Source: Sarocladium kiliense
Taxonomy: Eukaryota; Ascomycota; Sordariomycetes; Hypocreales; Sarocladiaceae
Assembly (NCBI GenBank): GCA_030734395.1
Contig: JAUZTG010000034.1
Coordinates: forward strand, 186,001 to 250,000
Reading direction: 5' to 3'
DNA length: 64,000 bases
This document shows positions 11,701-22,251 of the stretch, one piece after another. A program made the translations under genes and the position numbers. How positions within the stretch are numbered: the stretch's first letter is position 1; each line of letters starts with the position of its first letter. The notes beneath the pieces were generated by a model. The model saw only the letters and a list, made by a program, of their open reading frames with translations, had not been told where the DNA came from and searched no databases.

Positions 11701-12112
11701 CGAACAGCAGGACACGCCTGAGACAGCAGATGCCGTGTCACACCCACAGCTCATAGATCCATACAATGGGGAGTCATCACGAGGACACAGAGAAACGCCT
11801 ACATCTCTGAACGAACTTTCAAGAAACCCCCAAAGCTCAGCCTCGAGGCATCTAGCAGGGGTCACGAGAAGTCAATTCGAAGAGAATCAACTCCAGGGTG
11901 AGAAGACGGCAGAGGAGAAGAATGAGGAAGTAATTGTGATGGAGTATATAAAGAAGCAGAGTCTCTTGGAGCAGCAGCACTGGAATAAGGGGAAGAATCG
12001 CGCCACTGGTCACACGGAAGAAGATGAGGAGTTGCGGCTGGCGTTGGAATTGAGTCTGCAAGACTATAAGCGGGATATAGCACATCGTTATAGTGGCACT
12101 GCCAGAGCATGA
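8708..12112 (+). CDS. UDP-glycosyltransferase (GT28/sterol-glucosyltransferase type) with Vps13/Atg2-like segment and UIM
   Basis: Intronless, 1134 aa from the first ATG (8708). Order: disordered N-terminus with two PPxY motifs (about residues 32-35 and 94-97); GT-B glycosyltransferase from about 113 to 560, with GSRGDVQPFVALG at the start and the nucleotide-sugar site HHGGAGTTAAGIVASRP then FFGDQPFWG, as in sterol 3-beta-glucosyltransferases; a short conserved stretch (KPRDYVTDEGPFDPISGG); a Ser-rich linker; at about 790-860 a Gly/Lys-rich amphipathic stretch (GISGLVTQPWKGAQKDG, GFFKGVGKGVGGFVAKP) like the C-terminal region of Vps13/Atg2; a disordered region; and a ubiquitin-interacting motif near residues 1105-1122 (DEELRLALELSLQD). 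It lacks the PH and GRAM domains of yeast Atg26. Sterol or another lipid is the likely acceptor, probably at a membrane; this is family-based inference. Confidence 0.85.
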   Translation: MAQDPRQRDELRLAHQTNTVLNEAEEDADLPPPSYGDSYGEIRDEKSGLGTTANVTDDGRVNIHINQFNQRLSKLLAPALHQETEAAEQAGPSPPPYIPSSLGGDKTTPPPPPLNIVIQVVGSRGDVQPFVALGKVLKNSYGHRVRLATHATFKNFVEENGLEFFSIGGDPAALMAFMVQNPRLMPGFRSVANGSVRRQRQNVSEYIQGCWRSCYEAGDGLAGDTADDEPNARPFVADCIIANPPSFAHIHCAERLSVPLHIMFTMPYSPTQAFPHPLANIQSSNADPQLTNYISYGMIELLSWQGLGEIINRFRVKCLGLDPVSLVWAPGMLHRLKIPHTYFWSPALIPKPKDWGPQIDVSGFSFLDLATDYTPPSELVEFLDAGPPPIYIGFGSIVLEDPDAMTKLILEAVRITGQRVLLSKGWGGIGADDLDIPDGVFLLGNVPHDWLFKHVSCVVHHGGAGTTAAGIVASRPTAIVPFFGDQPFWGAMIAQAGTGPKPIPAAKLTVESLADAIRFCLRPETQENAKELASKMAAERGSDTAAQLFHQHLGVDALRCMLAPTQAAVWRVKRSKIILSPFAACTLVNSNLLTFQDLKLYKPRDYVTDEGPFDPISGGFVAFVGAVGGMSRGLLDVPSETWKAAKLPFKAGGSHGEVSKTRTSGESSIRPAEGRSSSASQSLASLDLQASANTEPKPSSPASSHLASMSSSQNDVAKAPKSEKSRGKERDMLRHKGAHASKGLGRFATALAEGPMDIALGMNKGLYNLPRAWGDDTVRRPDQVTGFRSGFKAAGKDFGLGWYDGISGLVTQPWKGAQKDGASGFFKGVGKGVGGFVAKPCATIFGVPGYMMKGVQKGCRKWFATNVQDHIFASRAAQGYEEWLKSTEEERQDVIKQWGLVKEYLDKKSSSDEMLRQVLEAQQKINRRGRQDGQELSLTSGPSTITGSQSVASDSSVPSRNDTHSVARSNRNERVGSQDMSQGEAGEDFSSVTMGRRAEQQDTPETADAVSHPQLIDPYNGESSRGHRETPTSLNELSRNPQSSASRHLAGVTRSQFEENQLQGEKTAEEKNEEVIVMEYIKKQSLLEQQHWNKGKNRATGHTEEDEELRLALELSLQDYKRDIAHRYSGTARA

Positions 12113-12638
12113 ATCACATGAGTGGAGCTGTCTTGTAAGTCCTGGTGCGAGTGCTCATGCATCGTAGCACGTAAAACTTGGCTTTTGCTAACGCTTCTCA
12201 ATTCTCTAGCTTCCTTATTCATCGATGATGGCGTAAAGATGAGGCTCCGTCTCTAGTAGAGACGATTGTGTAGACCTACTCTGGCGAGTGAGCTACTCTA
12301 CTGGTAGGGAAGGTATGCCGCCAATGCAGCAGGCAGTTTCTTGATACAAGTCATGATCTGCTTAAGCCAGAAGAGGTTGTGCTCAAGGAGACATCCAGCG
12401 GGAATATTGAGTAAAATGATCAATCACTTGCATTAAATCCACAATGGTAGTCAATACTCAGGTGTGAAGTAGTCACATTATGAAGCGCCCAAGTTTCAGT
12501 CATGCCAACTCCAATCCCAACGACTCACGGCAGCCTTTGGCCGTGGACGAGGAGACAAATGTTACTTTACAGTTGAAAAACCCAACCCGTACAAATTCCA
12601 AGCCGCAATACTGTCGAGTATTTGCGTAAAGCCCCGTT
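12113..12638. other. 3' intergenic between convergent genes
   Basis: 526 bp between two converging gene ends. A perfect 7-bp stem with a 3-nt loop (cgtctct-agt-agagacg) lies at 12248-12264, 136 bp after the glycosyltransferase stop. No gene is seen. Confidence 0.55.
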
Positions 12639-13973
12639 TTACATGACATCGTCCGATTCCACGGAATCAAAGTACAGCTTAGCCACGTCGAGGGCGTCGC
12701 CAATACTGGTGGTGATGCGAGTACACTCGCAATCCCGAGTCCAGGTGTTGTGGAAGTTGAGGTTTTTGCCGAGCTTGCTGTCCATAAGCACGTGTGGCAC
12801 GCCAATCACGGTGGAGAGGATGTGTCCGTGGAGACGGTCAGTGATGACGAAACGAGCAGAGCCAAGAAGCTCAAAGCCGGCAATAGCCTTGGCCCAGGCA
12901 CGCTGGTTCTTGCCCGTCTCCTTGTAGCCTTCTGCGGACTCCTTGTCGGGGTTGATGCCAGGGGTATCGGTGAACTTCCAGTCGACCTTCTGGTAGGTAA
13001 CGTTACCGGCAGAACCGAGATCGAGTGTGCCCTCTCCGAATTCAATGTCGGAGGAGTCACCAGCGGAGATCTCCATGTCCTTGCGGGCGAGGATGAGAAT
13101 GTCGTGGCTGGTGGAAAGTCAGTCTCAGATCACGGACGGAACGTCAAACTAGGCCACTTACGTCTTCTTGGTGTTGACACGAAAGTCAGACCTGTTTCCC
13201 CACATGAAAGCAATATCAGGAACGAGGACACTCTCAATGCCCTCGCTCTTGGAGAAAGTCTCATCAAGCCAGTCGTAGCTAGGCTGGTCACGGGCAGCGA
13301 GCTGCAAGTTCTTGTGCTGGGTGAAGGCGTCCTTAGTCTTCTGGATGCGCTCAGGCTTGGTCATGAAGATACTCTGGGGGAATGCGCGGACAGGGTACTC
13401 TGTGAAGTTGGAGATCATCTTCATGCGAGACGGTTGGTCCTCCCAGTAGTAGTCGTTGAAGTTGCCACCACCAGCCATAATGATACCGGAGTGCGGCTCG
13501 TGCTCTTTCAGACGCTTGCGGAACTTCTCCATGTCACAGCCCTTGTGCATGAAGCGGCAAGCCTCCATGGTGTCAATACCGAGCATGCTCAGAAGGATCT
13601 GCTGAGCAGACCAGATGGCAGCATCACCCTTGTTCTCGGTCTCGAGGTAGCCCCAGATGTTGGCATAACGGATGCCCTCGAAGAGCCGGGTGTATTCCTG
13701 AATGAGGCGCTGCTGGAGCTCGTTGACCTTGTCCTCGCAACCAACAGATGCTGGGATGTCGAGCTGGTATGAAATGCCCTCGCCACCGTTAGAGGTGTGG
13801 AAGCTGGGTGGTTTGGCTTCCCCGGAGCCCGTTGCTGACTGCCATAATGCTGACGGCGCGTTTTTGATGCTGGAAATGTCTGGCGACTGAGTGTAGAAAA
13901 AAGCAACGAGGACGAATACAAGGAAGAAAGTGAGGGCGATAATGCGCCCGCTGAAAGGGTTTGAGGCAAGCAT
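12639..13973 (-). CDS. Polysaccharide pyruvyl transferase family protein, Golgi type II
   Basis: Two exons on the minus strand, 13973-13162 and 13107-12639; GT-AG intron 13108-13161 (54 bp) restoring NTKKT-HDILILARKD; 426 aa. One membrane anchor at about residues 10-27 suggests a type II Golgi protein. Family landmarks of the polysaccharide pyruvyl transferase domain: NKGDAAIW near the start, IIMAGGGNFNDYYW in the middle, PQSIF, VPDIAFMWG, and near the C-terminus FVITDRLHGHILSTVIGVPH followed by SKLGKN, the conserved RLHG and K region. Known relatives put ketal-linked pyruvate from phosphoenolpyruvate on sugars; fission yeast Pvg1 does this on galactose of N-glycans. The acceptor here is unknown. 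It converges on the UDP-glycosyltransferase gene and lies 2.1 kb from the GDP-mannose transporter, read divergently. Confidence 0.85.
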
Positions 13974-16111
13974 TTTGCCGGTCAGGAGTCGAAAGCCCCT
14001 ATGAAGAAGTCGTCGTCGAGAAAAGGGCTAGGCGGAAGCGAGGGTGGGTTGATGAGGCCGGCCTCTTCACGACGCAATCATTCGCGACAAGATGCTGAAG
14101 TAGAAGGAAACGCTCGATGCAGTTGGTATGAACCAGGAATGAATGGACGGCACTGAGAGCCAAATTCGCAGCAGCACAATCACAGGGAGAATGCGCTGTC
14201 ACGTGGCACTGTGTGCGACAGGAGGCGATGGGGAGAGGATGGGGTTGTAGGAGGAGAGAAGTGCTGGAGGCTGAAGGGAGACGAAGAATGAGGGATTGCG
14301 TCGATGTGGAGATGCGTTGCTGCACTTTCCAGGGGACTAGGCAGTGGTGGCTGTCCAGGGCTGAGGAATAGGGGGATTCAGTGGCAATAGGGGTTCAGCT
14401 CTCACTGGTTCCTCTTCACGGCTGTTGCCTCCATGTGCCAGTACTCGCGACGGCCCGTTCGGCCATTCAGTGGACGGAATTCGGCCGATACAGTGAGGGA
14501 TCTTGCGCTACAGGCGGCGCCATGCAGAAAGGTGGCATGGCACTAGCACTCGCGTTCTCGTCGCTTTAGGCAGTGCTAGTCAGGGGCTGAAGGTGCCACT
14601 GGCGGACATTTTGCTTCATTGAATTATCTACTCCAGAGAGGCTCTGTTCTGACTGAGCCCCTCGTCTCTCTATCCAATGAGACCGCGTCAGCCAACGTCT
14701 CAGAGGGAGTCCAGTGAACCTTTCAGGGGCAGATAAGGTCCAGAATAGGCGGGACACCTTAATCCATCTAAGCCTAGAGACTTTCTTTTAACGTTAATTG
14801 ATCGTCATCGTGCTTGCGCGTCTACCATGGATAAGATACGGGAAAATGAGTCGCCAGCAAACCGCATTCGGCCAACCAGCAGCGCGACCTCTATTCCAAA
14901 GTGCCTAGGGGCACCCATGTCGGCTTGCGGATCCCTTTGGCTTGGGGGCCGCATGGGATCCGCAAGTTAGCAACGGTGACATGCTTGCAACAGGGGTTGC
15001 CGGTACCTTGATGCTTCGTACCTCGCCAGCAGCACTGTCTTGTGGTCAGACGGAGTTCCGTGCTGCGGAGGCGGTTGCTTCGGGGGTCAGTTGATGGATC
15101 ATCATCGCTGGGTTGGATGATGATAGGCAATGGGTTTCGCATAGTGAAGTTTCAAGCCGTGACGATCACAGGAGTCTGTTCGGAGCACCTGTCACCGTGA
15201 TCGTACGAAGAACAAAGTGGTTGGAAACGGGATGCATTTATCGTTTTCGAACGTGATCAACGGCCAGATACAGATTCCATCGTTTCTTATTGATTGAGGC
15301 TTCCGAGGGGCTTATACATCCGATACAAGCATAGTCTCTCCCTACGACTATGGGGTGTGCTAATTATGCATCTACACGGGCCGGTTTCCTTCTATGTGCG
15401 TATTTCCAAACCCGCAATTGCGATTGATGACACGCTGGAGCGACCCAGTGGCATTCCAGCGTCACGTCCGTCAGCCACGCGTGGGTAATTGGTCCATCCC
15501 TCGCCTCAAGCACCCTGCACGGAGCGGTTGCCATTGCTTTTCTCAGTGGATCTAAGGCGTCTGCGAACCTGCTGTTGCTCGTGTGCCCCAGGAGGCGCCT
15601 CATTGTTCCCCACTGAAGCCCCAAAAGCTTAGCACTCGTACTGCTGTAGCCTCATCCAACAGAATAGGGGGAAGCGCTGGATACACACCCACCCGTCGTC
15701 ATCTACCAGCACAGTGGCCAGAGGCTATTTGCCCACTAAATTCCAGGATACCAGCTTCTTCACACTTTCTGCTGGCGTTCCACTCATTCTCTTCATTCCC
15801 TCCTGCTCCAAGTCCCGTGACCTGGCGAACTCCGATTTCTGCCCCTCGACACGACACCCTCTCTTGCATTTGACCAAGGAATCGCGTAAAGCTCGTGTCT
15901 TGTCTCTTCGTTCGATCACCGCCATTCGCTTCGTTCACGCGTCGTTCAAAGTGGGATCCGGGTCTGTGGCTGTACCAACACTCCTTTTTGGGCCTCGAAC
16001 CGAATTCGTGACGTCGGAACCCCATTCTCGTATTCGACCGACGACCAACGACCACCAGCGCGATCCGCCCCTCGGTGTTTCCGTCTAGAGCAACCTTCAC
16101 ATCAATCAGCC
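13974..16111. other. Divergent intergenic region
   Basis: 2.1 kb between the starts of the pyruvyl transferase and GDP-mannose transporter genes, hence two promoters. It holds a 12-bp inverted repeat at 14924-14966. The 15.7-16.1 kb part is C/T-rich on the plus strand, typical of a fungal promoter and 5' leader. No gene is seen. Confidence 0.55.
14924..14966. repeat. 12-bp perfect inverted repeat (hairpin)
   Basis: Arms cttgcggatccc (14924-14935) and gggatccgcaag (14955-14966) are exact reverse complements with a 19-nt spacer that itself can pair (ggc...gcc). It is noncoding. Function is unknown. Confidence 0.6.
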
Positions 16112-17369
16112 ATGGCCGACCAAAGACGATCCGACGATGAGCGGAGGAGCTTCGAAGTGCGCGATCCTCGCGAAGAGGAGAAGACGGTCTTCCTCGACCA
16201 GTCCGCGCAGAAGGAAGATGCCGTCGCCCCAGCAGTTTCGAGATTCGAGAACAGCCCTCCGGTATCTATCGCCGCATACTGTCTTGCCTCTATCAGCATG
16301 ACTGTCGTCAACAAATATGTTGTGTCAGGCACCGAGTGGAACCTTCACTTTCTCTACCTCGCTATCCAGGCCATCGTCTGCATTGCCACGATTGCCATGT
16401 GCAAGTACATCGGACTGATCAAGTCTCTGGCACCGTTCGAGCAGGAAAGGGCAAAGAAGTGTATGTTGAGACTTCACGCAGGCATTGATCCCTCTCTAAT
16501 TGTCATTTAGGGTTCCCCATTTCTTGTCTTCTCGTCGGCATGATCTACACGGGCAACAGATCATTGCAGTATCTGTCCGTGCCAGTCTATACCATCTTCA
16601 AGAACTTGACCATCATTGCCATTGCATATGGAGAGGTCTGGGTCTTTGGCAGCAAGGTCACTCCTATAACGCTGTCGTCCTTCCTCCTTATGGTACTGAG
16701 CTCCATGGTCGCCGCTTGGGCTGATATTAAGAGTGCCATGGCCGGTGATGCTAATTCCAACGATGTTGCTACGCTCACCGCTGGATACTTTTGGATGGCT
16801 TGCAACGTCGTTTGCACTGCGACTTACGTCCTGGGCATGCGCAAGACTATTCACAAGCTGCAGTTCAAGGACTGGGACAGTAAGTAATCTTACGCTGCAG
16901 AACGCGAAGTCAATCACTGACCCTCCAACCAGCTATGTTCTACAACAACCTTCTCACAATCCCTGTCGTCCTTATCATGTCCGTCATTACCGAGGACTGG
17001 TCTGGTGCCAACTTCGCGCGCAACTTCCCCGCCGAGACTCGCAACAGCATATTCATCGGCATGATCTACTCCGGTGCTGCCGCTATCGGCATCTCGTTCT
17101 GCTCAGCATGGTGCATTCGCGTCACATCCTCGACGACATACTCCATGGTTGGCGCTCTCAACAAGCTTCCAATCGCCATCAGCGGTCTCATCTTCTTCTC
17201 TGCCCCGGTCACCGTCGGCAGTGTCTCGGCGATCTTCCTCGGTTTTGTTAGTGGGCTCGTGTACGCTTACGCAAAGGTGCAGCAGTCACGTGAGGCGAAG
17301 GAGTCGCTCCCTGTGGCTAAGGACGATGTTGAGCTGTCAGAGAGGACGGCGAACACCCCGAAGCCATGA
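16112..17369 (+). CDS. VRG4: Golgi GDP-mannose transporter (Vrg4 type)
   Basis: Three exons, 16112-16460, 16511-16879 and 16933-17369; GT-AG introns of 50 bp (16461-16510) and 53 bp (16880-16932); 384 aa, the usual size. Imports GDP-mannose into the Golgi lumen in exchange for GMP, feeding mannosyltransferases. The sequence shows a polar cytosolic N-terminus, about ten hydrophobic helices starting at PPVSIAAYCLASISMTVVNK, the FYNN motif right after the second intron, and GALNKLPIAISGLIFF, the GALNK motif that contacts GDP-mannose. Both diagnostic motifs are intact. The polar C-terminal tail (KESLPVAKDDVELSE) is cytosolic. Its neighbours include a GT32 gene, a pyruvyl transferase and a second nucleotide-sugar transporter. 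The start ATG follows a C/T-rich leader and is the first in the frame. Confidence 0.95.
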
Positions 17370-20300
17370 GAGGCTTGTTAATCAGGGAACAACCATATAG
17401 CATATTTGCGGGATCCTATAGGCGGAAAATGTCTTAGTAAACTGCATTCTAGGGGGAGTCTTGGTAAGAAAACCAAGGAGAAAACTGCTAGACCGGGGAA
17501 GAGGAGGACGGCCTTCGCATGCCAGCTATAGAGGCACGCAACCATGTTTTACTACTAGCCACGTTATCTTACTTTGTATGAGCACAATTTTATATCAGCA
17601 TCTTGGACACTTGATCAATTTCACATATCCATATCAGAGAAGAATGTTTCTAGAAGCAACCGCATGCCGAGCCTTCAGTTCCGGGCGTACAAAGCACGAT
17701 CTTTCCCTTGTGCCACACTCTTGGCCCTTTTGTCGTTCTTGACTGCCGACAAGATCGGGTGCTACCTACATGAAGTTGTGGCTGTGACCAAGAGCTGTGA
17801 ACATGTTAGGACAAAACCTTCTTTCGGCCAAGACTTATCAACCATGTGTTACAAAGGGCAGAGCGACGGCGCCAAGAGGCGAGGAAGAGCGGGCCGTTGT
17901 AGATTCGTGCGATTGTGACAGCTGGGCTAATGCCGCGGTGCCATCCTTGCTTTGTTCACGATGTTGCTTCTCTCCGGGGGGTTAAGAGTGGGCAGAGTGG
18001 ACGATTCAGGGATTTGGATTTCTTGGCTAGATGTAAAGATTTGACAGGCAAGGACACGAGTGTCGCTAGACGATGATGGTATTCAAGATTTGTCAATACA
18101 GTGGTGCGTGAGGGCGAACGGGCTCAACATGATTGACGGGTGGTGGCTGGCGGTAGTTCTCAGCTGGAGTCGGCCCCTGACGATCTGGGCTCCTCGACAA
18201 GCCTCAGTTCGCGACTTCACTGTTGTCCTACTCGTACAACACTAATACGTTACTATTGGTCTCTATGATCAATGATAAATCCACGACCCTGCTCTCAAAT
18301 GTCCCCTCTCACCGCCACGTTCAGAAACCCATGTGGTGCAAGCATTCAAAACCAAATAATTCTTCTCTCCCAGGTCTTGCATGACGCTAGGAGCGGCTTT
18401 CCATATGGAGATAAATGGTCTGGTTCGCGCGTCCAAAACAAAATGAAAGGGATTCCACTTGTTGCGGAGGATTCGCCATTGTCCAGCAATCGGATGAGCG
18501 CGAATCATGTTGGAGAGAGTTCCCGGACAACTTTTCAGGGAGGGCGTGCCAAAGGAGACAGGCTGCACGCCCCAGGAGCAGGATATGCTACTAAGCGGGA
18601 CTATGGGCTTCAGGCATAGCGATGGACAGGAGAGCTGAGACAGGCTTGGTGCTGGGGAGGTGAGATGGCGGAGGCTGTGTGAATCAAGTGAGTCGATCGA
18701 TCATTTTCTTATCAGCCTCTCCCATCCTCCACAATATCTTCGCGTCGGCATATCGTCATCATAGCGAGAGAACGAAAAGGTTGGCGGCTGAACTCTGTTT
18801 CCTGCTCGAATTTTTGACTTTCGGCCACCCCCATATTCTACTACTCGCTTCCCAGCAGCTGGAACCGACCCGCACTTCGCCGATCGAAGAGGGGCGCAAA
18901 TGAAAAAAGTAAGGCATGGGACAGCCGAGGATCCAGTGTAGTTTGATTGATATGAACAAAGGCAGCAATATGAACCAAGCCCGATGAGAAAAAGCCAAGT
19001 TTTGGAAGGGGAACCGCACCCCTCATTACCCCTGTCCTGGCTTGTGCTTGATGAGTTTTTTCCCTTTCCTTATCCAGGTCGTTGAATTGGGGCACCCCCT
19101 GTCACTGGGATGAGAAACCTGGAATGGATGGTGGCATGCAAGCCACCACCTAGAGAACAGGAGGCTGCGAGAAATGAGAGATCAGGTCATCTTAGGAAGG
19201 CTTATCGATGTTGGATCTATTTTCTTGGCCTGGTGGAGGGGTGCTTACGCGTGTCGAAGAGGGAGAAAGAAGCATATTCCATTCTTCGCTCTCATCCGAC
19301 TGAGTTAGGTTGACTGGAAAACCTGCTTAGTTGATAACCTAGCGGTGCAGACTTGTCCTCGTCAGGCCGATCTTAGCAACGAATCGGACCGGAGGCAAGG
19401 ACATTCATGACGAGTTAACTAACCTTAGGAGAACTTGTTGCGAATAAGATGGAGGGATGAAAGAAGTGGGCAGGGGGGAACCACCCTGGTGCTAGTGCAG
19501 CCAACGGCGTTGAGATTGGAAATGTGTGTGCCGGCTTGTGAACGAACTGGCTGGATCGTTCAGTCTCCATGCGTCAGGATCTACTCGTCCCGAGATACGG
19601 AAAAGGGGAGACAAGAGAGAGAGTATGGCGGCGTCGAAGCCAAAAGCTCCTCGGTTGGTTGGAAGTGCGAGTTTGATGGGATGTACCTTCTGGGTACTGT
19701 TCAGGATCACTCAGCTGTTCCCGATCTCACCTGCCAACTACAGGCACTCATATTGTCTCGCTTTTCAACAGATGTTTTGTGCTGTTTTACAGTCCCTGGC
19801 AGTGAGTGGCGTAGGTGCGAGACACGGAGGCGGGTTGAGAGAGGGAGGCAGAGAAGGTACCTCAAGCCCATCGTCACATTGTGTAGCAGTCAGTGAATGG
19901 GACGCAGACATACGCATTACGTCTCCATCATTATCATGCCATAGCTGTAACGAGCGTGTCGATCCAATGTCAGACGCTGCTGGGTCCTGTTTTGCTGAAA
20001 TTCAACTGCAAACTACCGTGTGCACTACGGGGATAGTCCAGTGGGTTGTATGGATGTCTTGATGGCGTGTGCGCGCCTGGGGTTTGAGATAGGCATTGAC
20101 CTTATAGGCTTAACTTGTACTGTGGGTCCTTGCTGCTCCTAGTATCAATCAACACTGCTGGGGGGGTACCTGGCATGTACATGTGGCCCCCTCCCCCATT
20201 GCCGCTGGTGTAGGCGCCACTACCCACCACCACCACATCAGCACAGGCGCTACCCACCACCCCCTCTACGCTCCTCTGCTACTAGTAGCACCACGCCTAC

Positions 20301-20922
20301 TGTCGCTACTGTCACTCTCCTTCTATGGTTGGTCCTGGGTGCAGCGCCGCCAGCGATCGCCTCTGTATTCCCGCTGGAGACACCGCTCCCCCACTGGACA
20401 AGGTAGTGCCGCTCACTGCGCGGCCTCATCAACGGCCGTCTTCCCTCTCCTCCTCCGCCTTCCCACCACCACTCTCACCTTCCTCATTCCCCGTCCACCT
20501 CAATCCGCCTCTCACCTCCGCCTCTCGCGTGACGCTCTTTTATCTTGCACTCTTCTCTCCGTCCTGGGTTTCACTTCTACTTCGTCTCCCTCGACTTTCT
20601 TCTCTCTTCTGTTTCCTTGATTCTTTTACCCCCTCTTCAGCCTCTCATCGCTTCTTCCATCGGCGACCTTTCTCCTGTCTCTCACCCTTCCGTGGCTGTC
20701 TCAGACACCAGTCCTCTCTTTTCAAGACCCTTTACGCGGCCTTCCCCGTCGAATCGAGCACACAGCATCGATTTGCTATCCACCACCTGGAATTCTCTCA
20801 TGCGTCATTCTTGAGAAATCAACGGTCTTCAACCCTTCAAGTAATCGACATAATCCTACCTGGTGGTGCACTTCTCCTTGAAGCATCATCAACTACTATC
20901 AGAACAGACCAGTGCTCCAGCA
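17370..20922. other. Long intergenic region with C/T-rich leader
   Basis: 3.5 kb without a supportable gene. From about 20180 a near-duplicated Ala/Thr/His-type simple motif occurs (ggcgccactacccaccac and ggcgctacccaccacc). From about 20430 to 20790 the plus strand is strongly C/T-rich, typical of the promoter and 5' leader of a well-expressed fungal gene (the one starting at 20923). Open frames across it are low-complexity translations of that tract. Confidence 0.55.
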
Positions 20923-22251
20923 ATGGCAGCAGCAGCATCACTCTTCGCCGGTCTGCGCAAGCCAGACAGCATGGCTTCCTTCGCTCCTCGTCGTTTCTAC
21001 TACCTCGTCGGCATCTGGCTGACAGTTGCAACCCTCCTCATCCTCGGCAACCAGTATCTTGCCGGATCCGGCCTTGCATCGAACTGGCACTTCCCCTTCG
21101 TCACTGACGATGGGACGATCTCTCTACCGTCGTGGTCCTCACAAGGAAACCAACGCAGCAAGCTTCGCGTTGCCCTCATTGAGTCCGCTGGTGTGCACGA
21201 TGAGGTCACTAGCGCTCTCATCCATGCTTTTGGAGGCCAGCACGACGTTGACCTGATGATGTACCAGAAGAGGCAGCGTTACAACATGTCTGCTATTGTC
21301 GACGAGTTTGACCTGGTCTCCCCAATCAAGAACATCACCCTACCCACTGTTCTGCGCAACGATACCCTCGAGAACCCTCCTCACGTCGTCGTTTCCACCA
21401 CTTGCGAACTGGACACCAACTGGCGCAAAGAGGTCTTCGAGACCGTCTTGACAGAGTCCAACTCCTATCTCTTCTGCCTCGTCCACCACGCCGATCAATG
21501 GACCAAGGGCTCTAATGTCAACATGGTCAAGCGTTTCGCCGCGGAAGGCAGACTCGACATGATCACCCTTAGTAACCACACTGCCGAATTCCTGAAGACG
21601 AAGGCCCTTCCAACTTGGGAGCACGGAGAGAATGTTCGGATCCGTGTGCTCCCGCCCATCTTCCCCGTCGATGCTCCTGGCCCAGCGAGCAAGACCGAGC
21701 TGAACTTGGCCATGCAGGGCGATTTCTCCTCTGCACGCCGAGACTATCAGGGTATCTTCGGTGGTCTCACTAGTGTCATCGAGAAAGTCAACACTCTGCC
21801 CACTACCGATAACGTGACACTGCACCTCCTTGGTCACGGCAAGAAGCCCAAGGTCCCCGAAGAGATCAGGAACCGTGTTGTCTTCGACGAGAATCTATCA
21901 TATCCCGATTTTTACGCCATCCTCTCGACCGCCTACGCCGTTCTCCCCGCTTTCGCTACGAACCACTACTATGACCGCAAGGCCTCATCCACCGTTCCCG
22001 CTTCGATCATCGCCGGCGTACCGCTGGTTGCTAGCGAAGAGCTCCTGAAGAGCTACACTTATCTGCCTCGCGAGGCAACTTGGGAGATCAAGACGGGCGA
22101 GTCAGAACTTGACGCCGTGAGGAGGATCATTGGTGACGAGGCCGAGTTCGAGAAGAAGCGCTGGCTCATCGCCGACACCAGGGAAAGAATTCTCAAGGAG
22201 AACATTGAGAATGTGCACACTTGGATTGTGGAGGCTCTCAAGCGACTGTAA
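20923..22251 (+). CDS. Type II membrane protein, GT-B glycosyltransferase-like
   Basis: Single exon, 442 aa from ATG 20923 (the frame opens earlier only through a GTG). A cytosolic N-terminus with basic residues (PRRFYY) precedes one membrane anchor at about residues 29-45, then a luminal domain with several N-glycosylation sequons (NMS, NIT, NDT, NHT, NVT). The luminal part alternates Rossmann-like strands and helices: KLRVALIESAGVHDEV, PHVVVSTTCELD, YLFCLVHHADQW, RLDMITLSNHTAEF, RIRVLPPIFPV, then TLHLLGHGK, RVVFDENLSYPDFYAILSTA and STVPASIIAGVPLVASEELL. The last two resemble the donor-binding half of GT-B enzymes, where a late small-residue loop and an acidic residue hold the nucleotide sugar. 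I do not recognise a named family. Its place between two nucleotide-sugar transporters fits a Golgi glycosyltransferase, but that remains inference. Confidence 0.75.
   Translation: MAAAASLFAGLRKPDSMASFAPRRFYYLVGIWLTVATLLILGNQYLAGSGLASNWHFPFVTDDGTISLPSWSSQGNQRSKLRVALIESAGVHDEVTSALIHAFGGQHDVDLMMYQKRQRYNMSAIVDEFDLVSPIKNITLPTVLRNDTLENPPHVVVSTTCELDTNWRKEVFETVLTESNSYLFCLVHHADQWTKGSNVNMVKRFAAEGRLDMITLSNHTAEFLKTKALPTWEHGENVRIRVLPPIFPVDAPGPASKTELNLAMQGDFSSARRDYQGIFGGLTSVIEKVNTLPTTDNVTLHLLGHGKKPKVPEEIRNRVVFDENLSYPDFYAILSTAYAVLPAFATNHYYDRKASSTVPASIIAGVPLVASEELLKSYTYLPREATWEIKTGESELDAVRRIIGDEAEFEKKRWLIADTRERILKENIENVHTWIVEALKRL

Noticed and set aside
12750..13772. 340-codon plus-strand open frame
   Set aside because: It is antisense to the pyruvyl transferase exons, which carry the family motifs; the frame is a shadow.
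20325..21107. 260-codon open frame upstream of and overlapping the gene at 20923
   Set aside because: It is a Ser/Pro/Leu low-complexity translation of a C/T-rich promoter tract and conflicts with the real frame.
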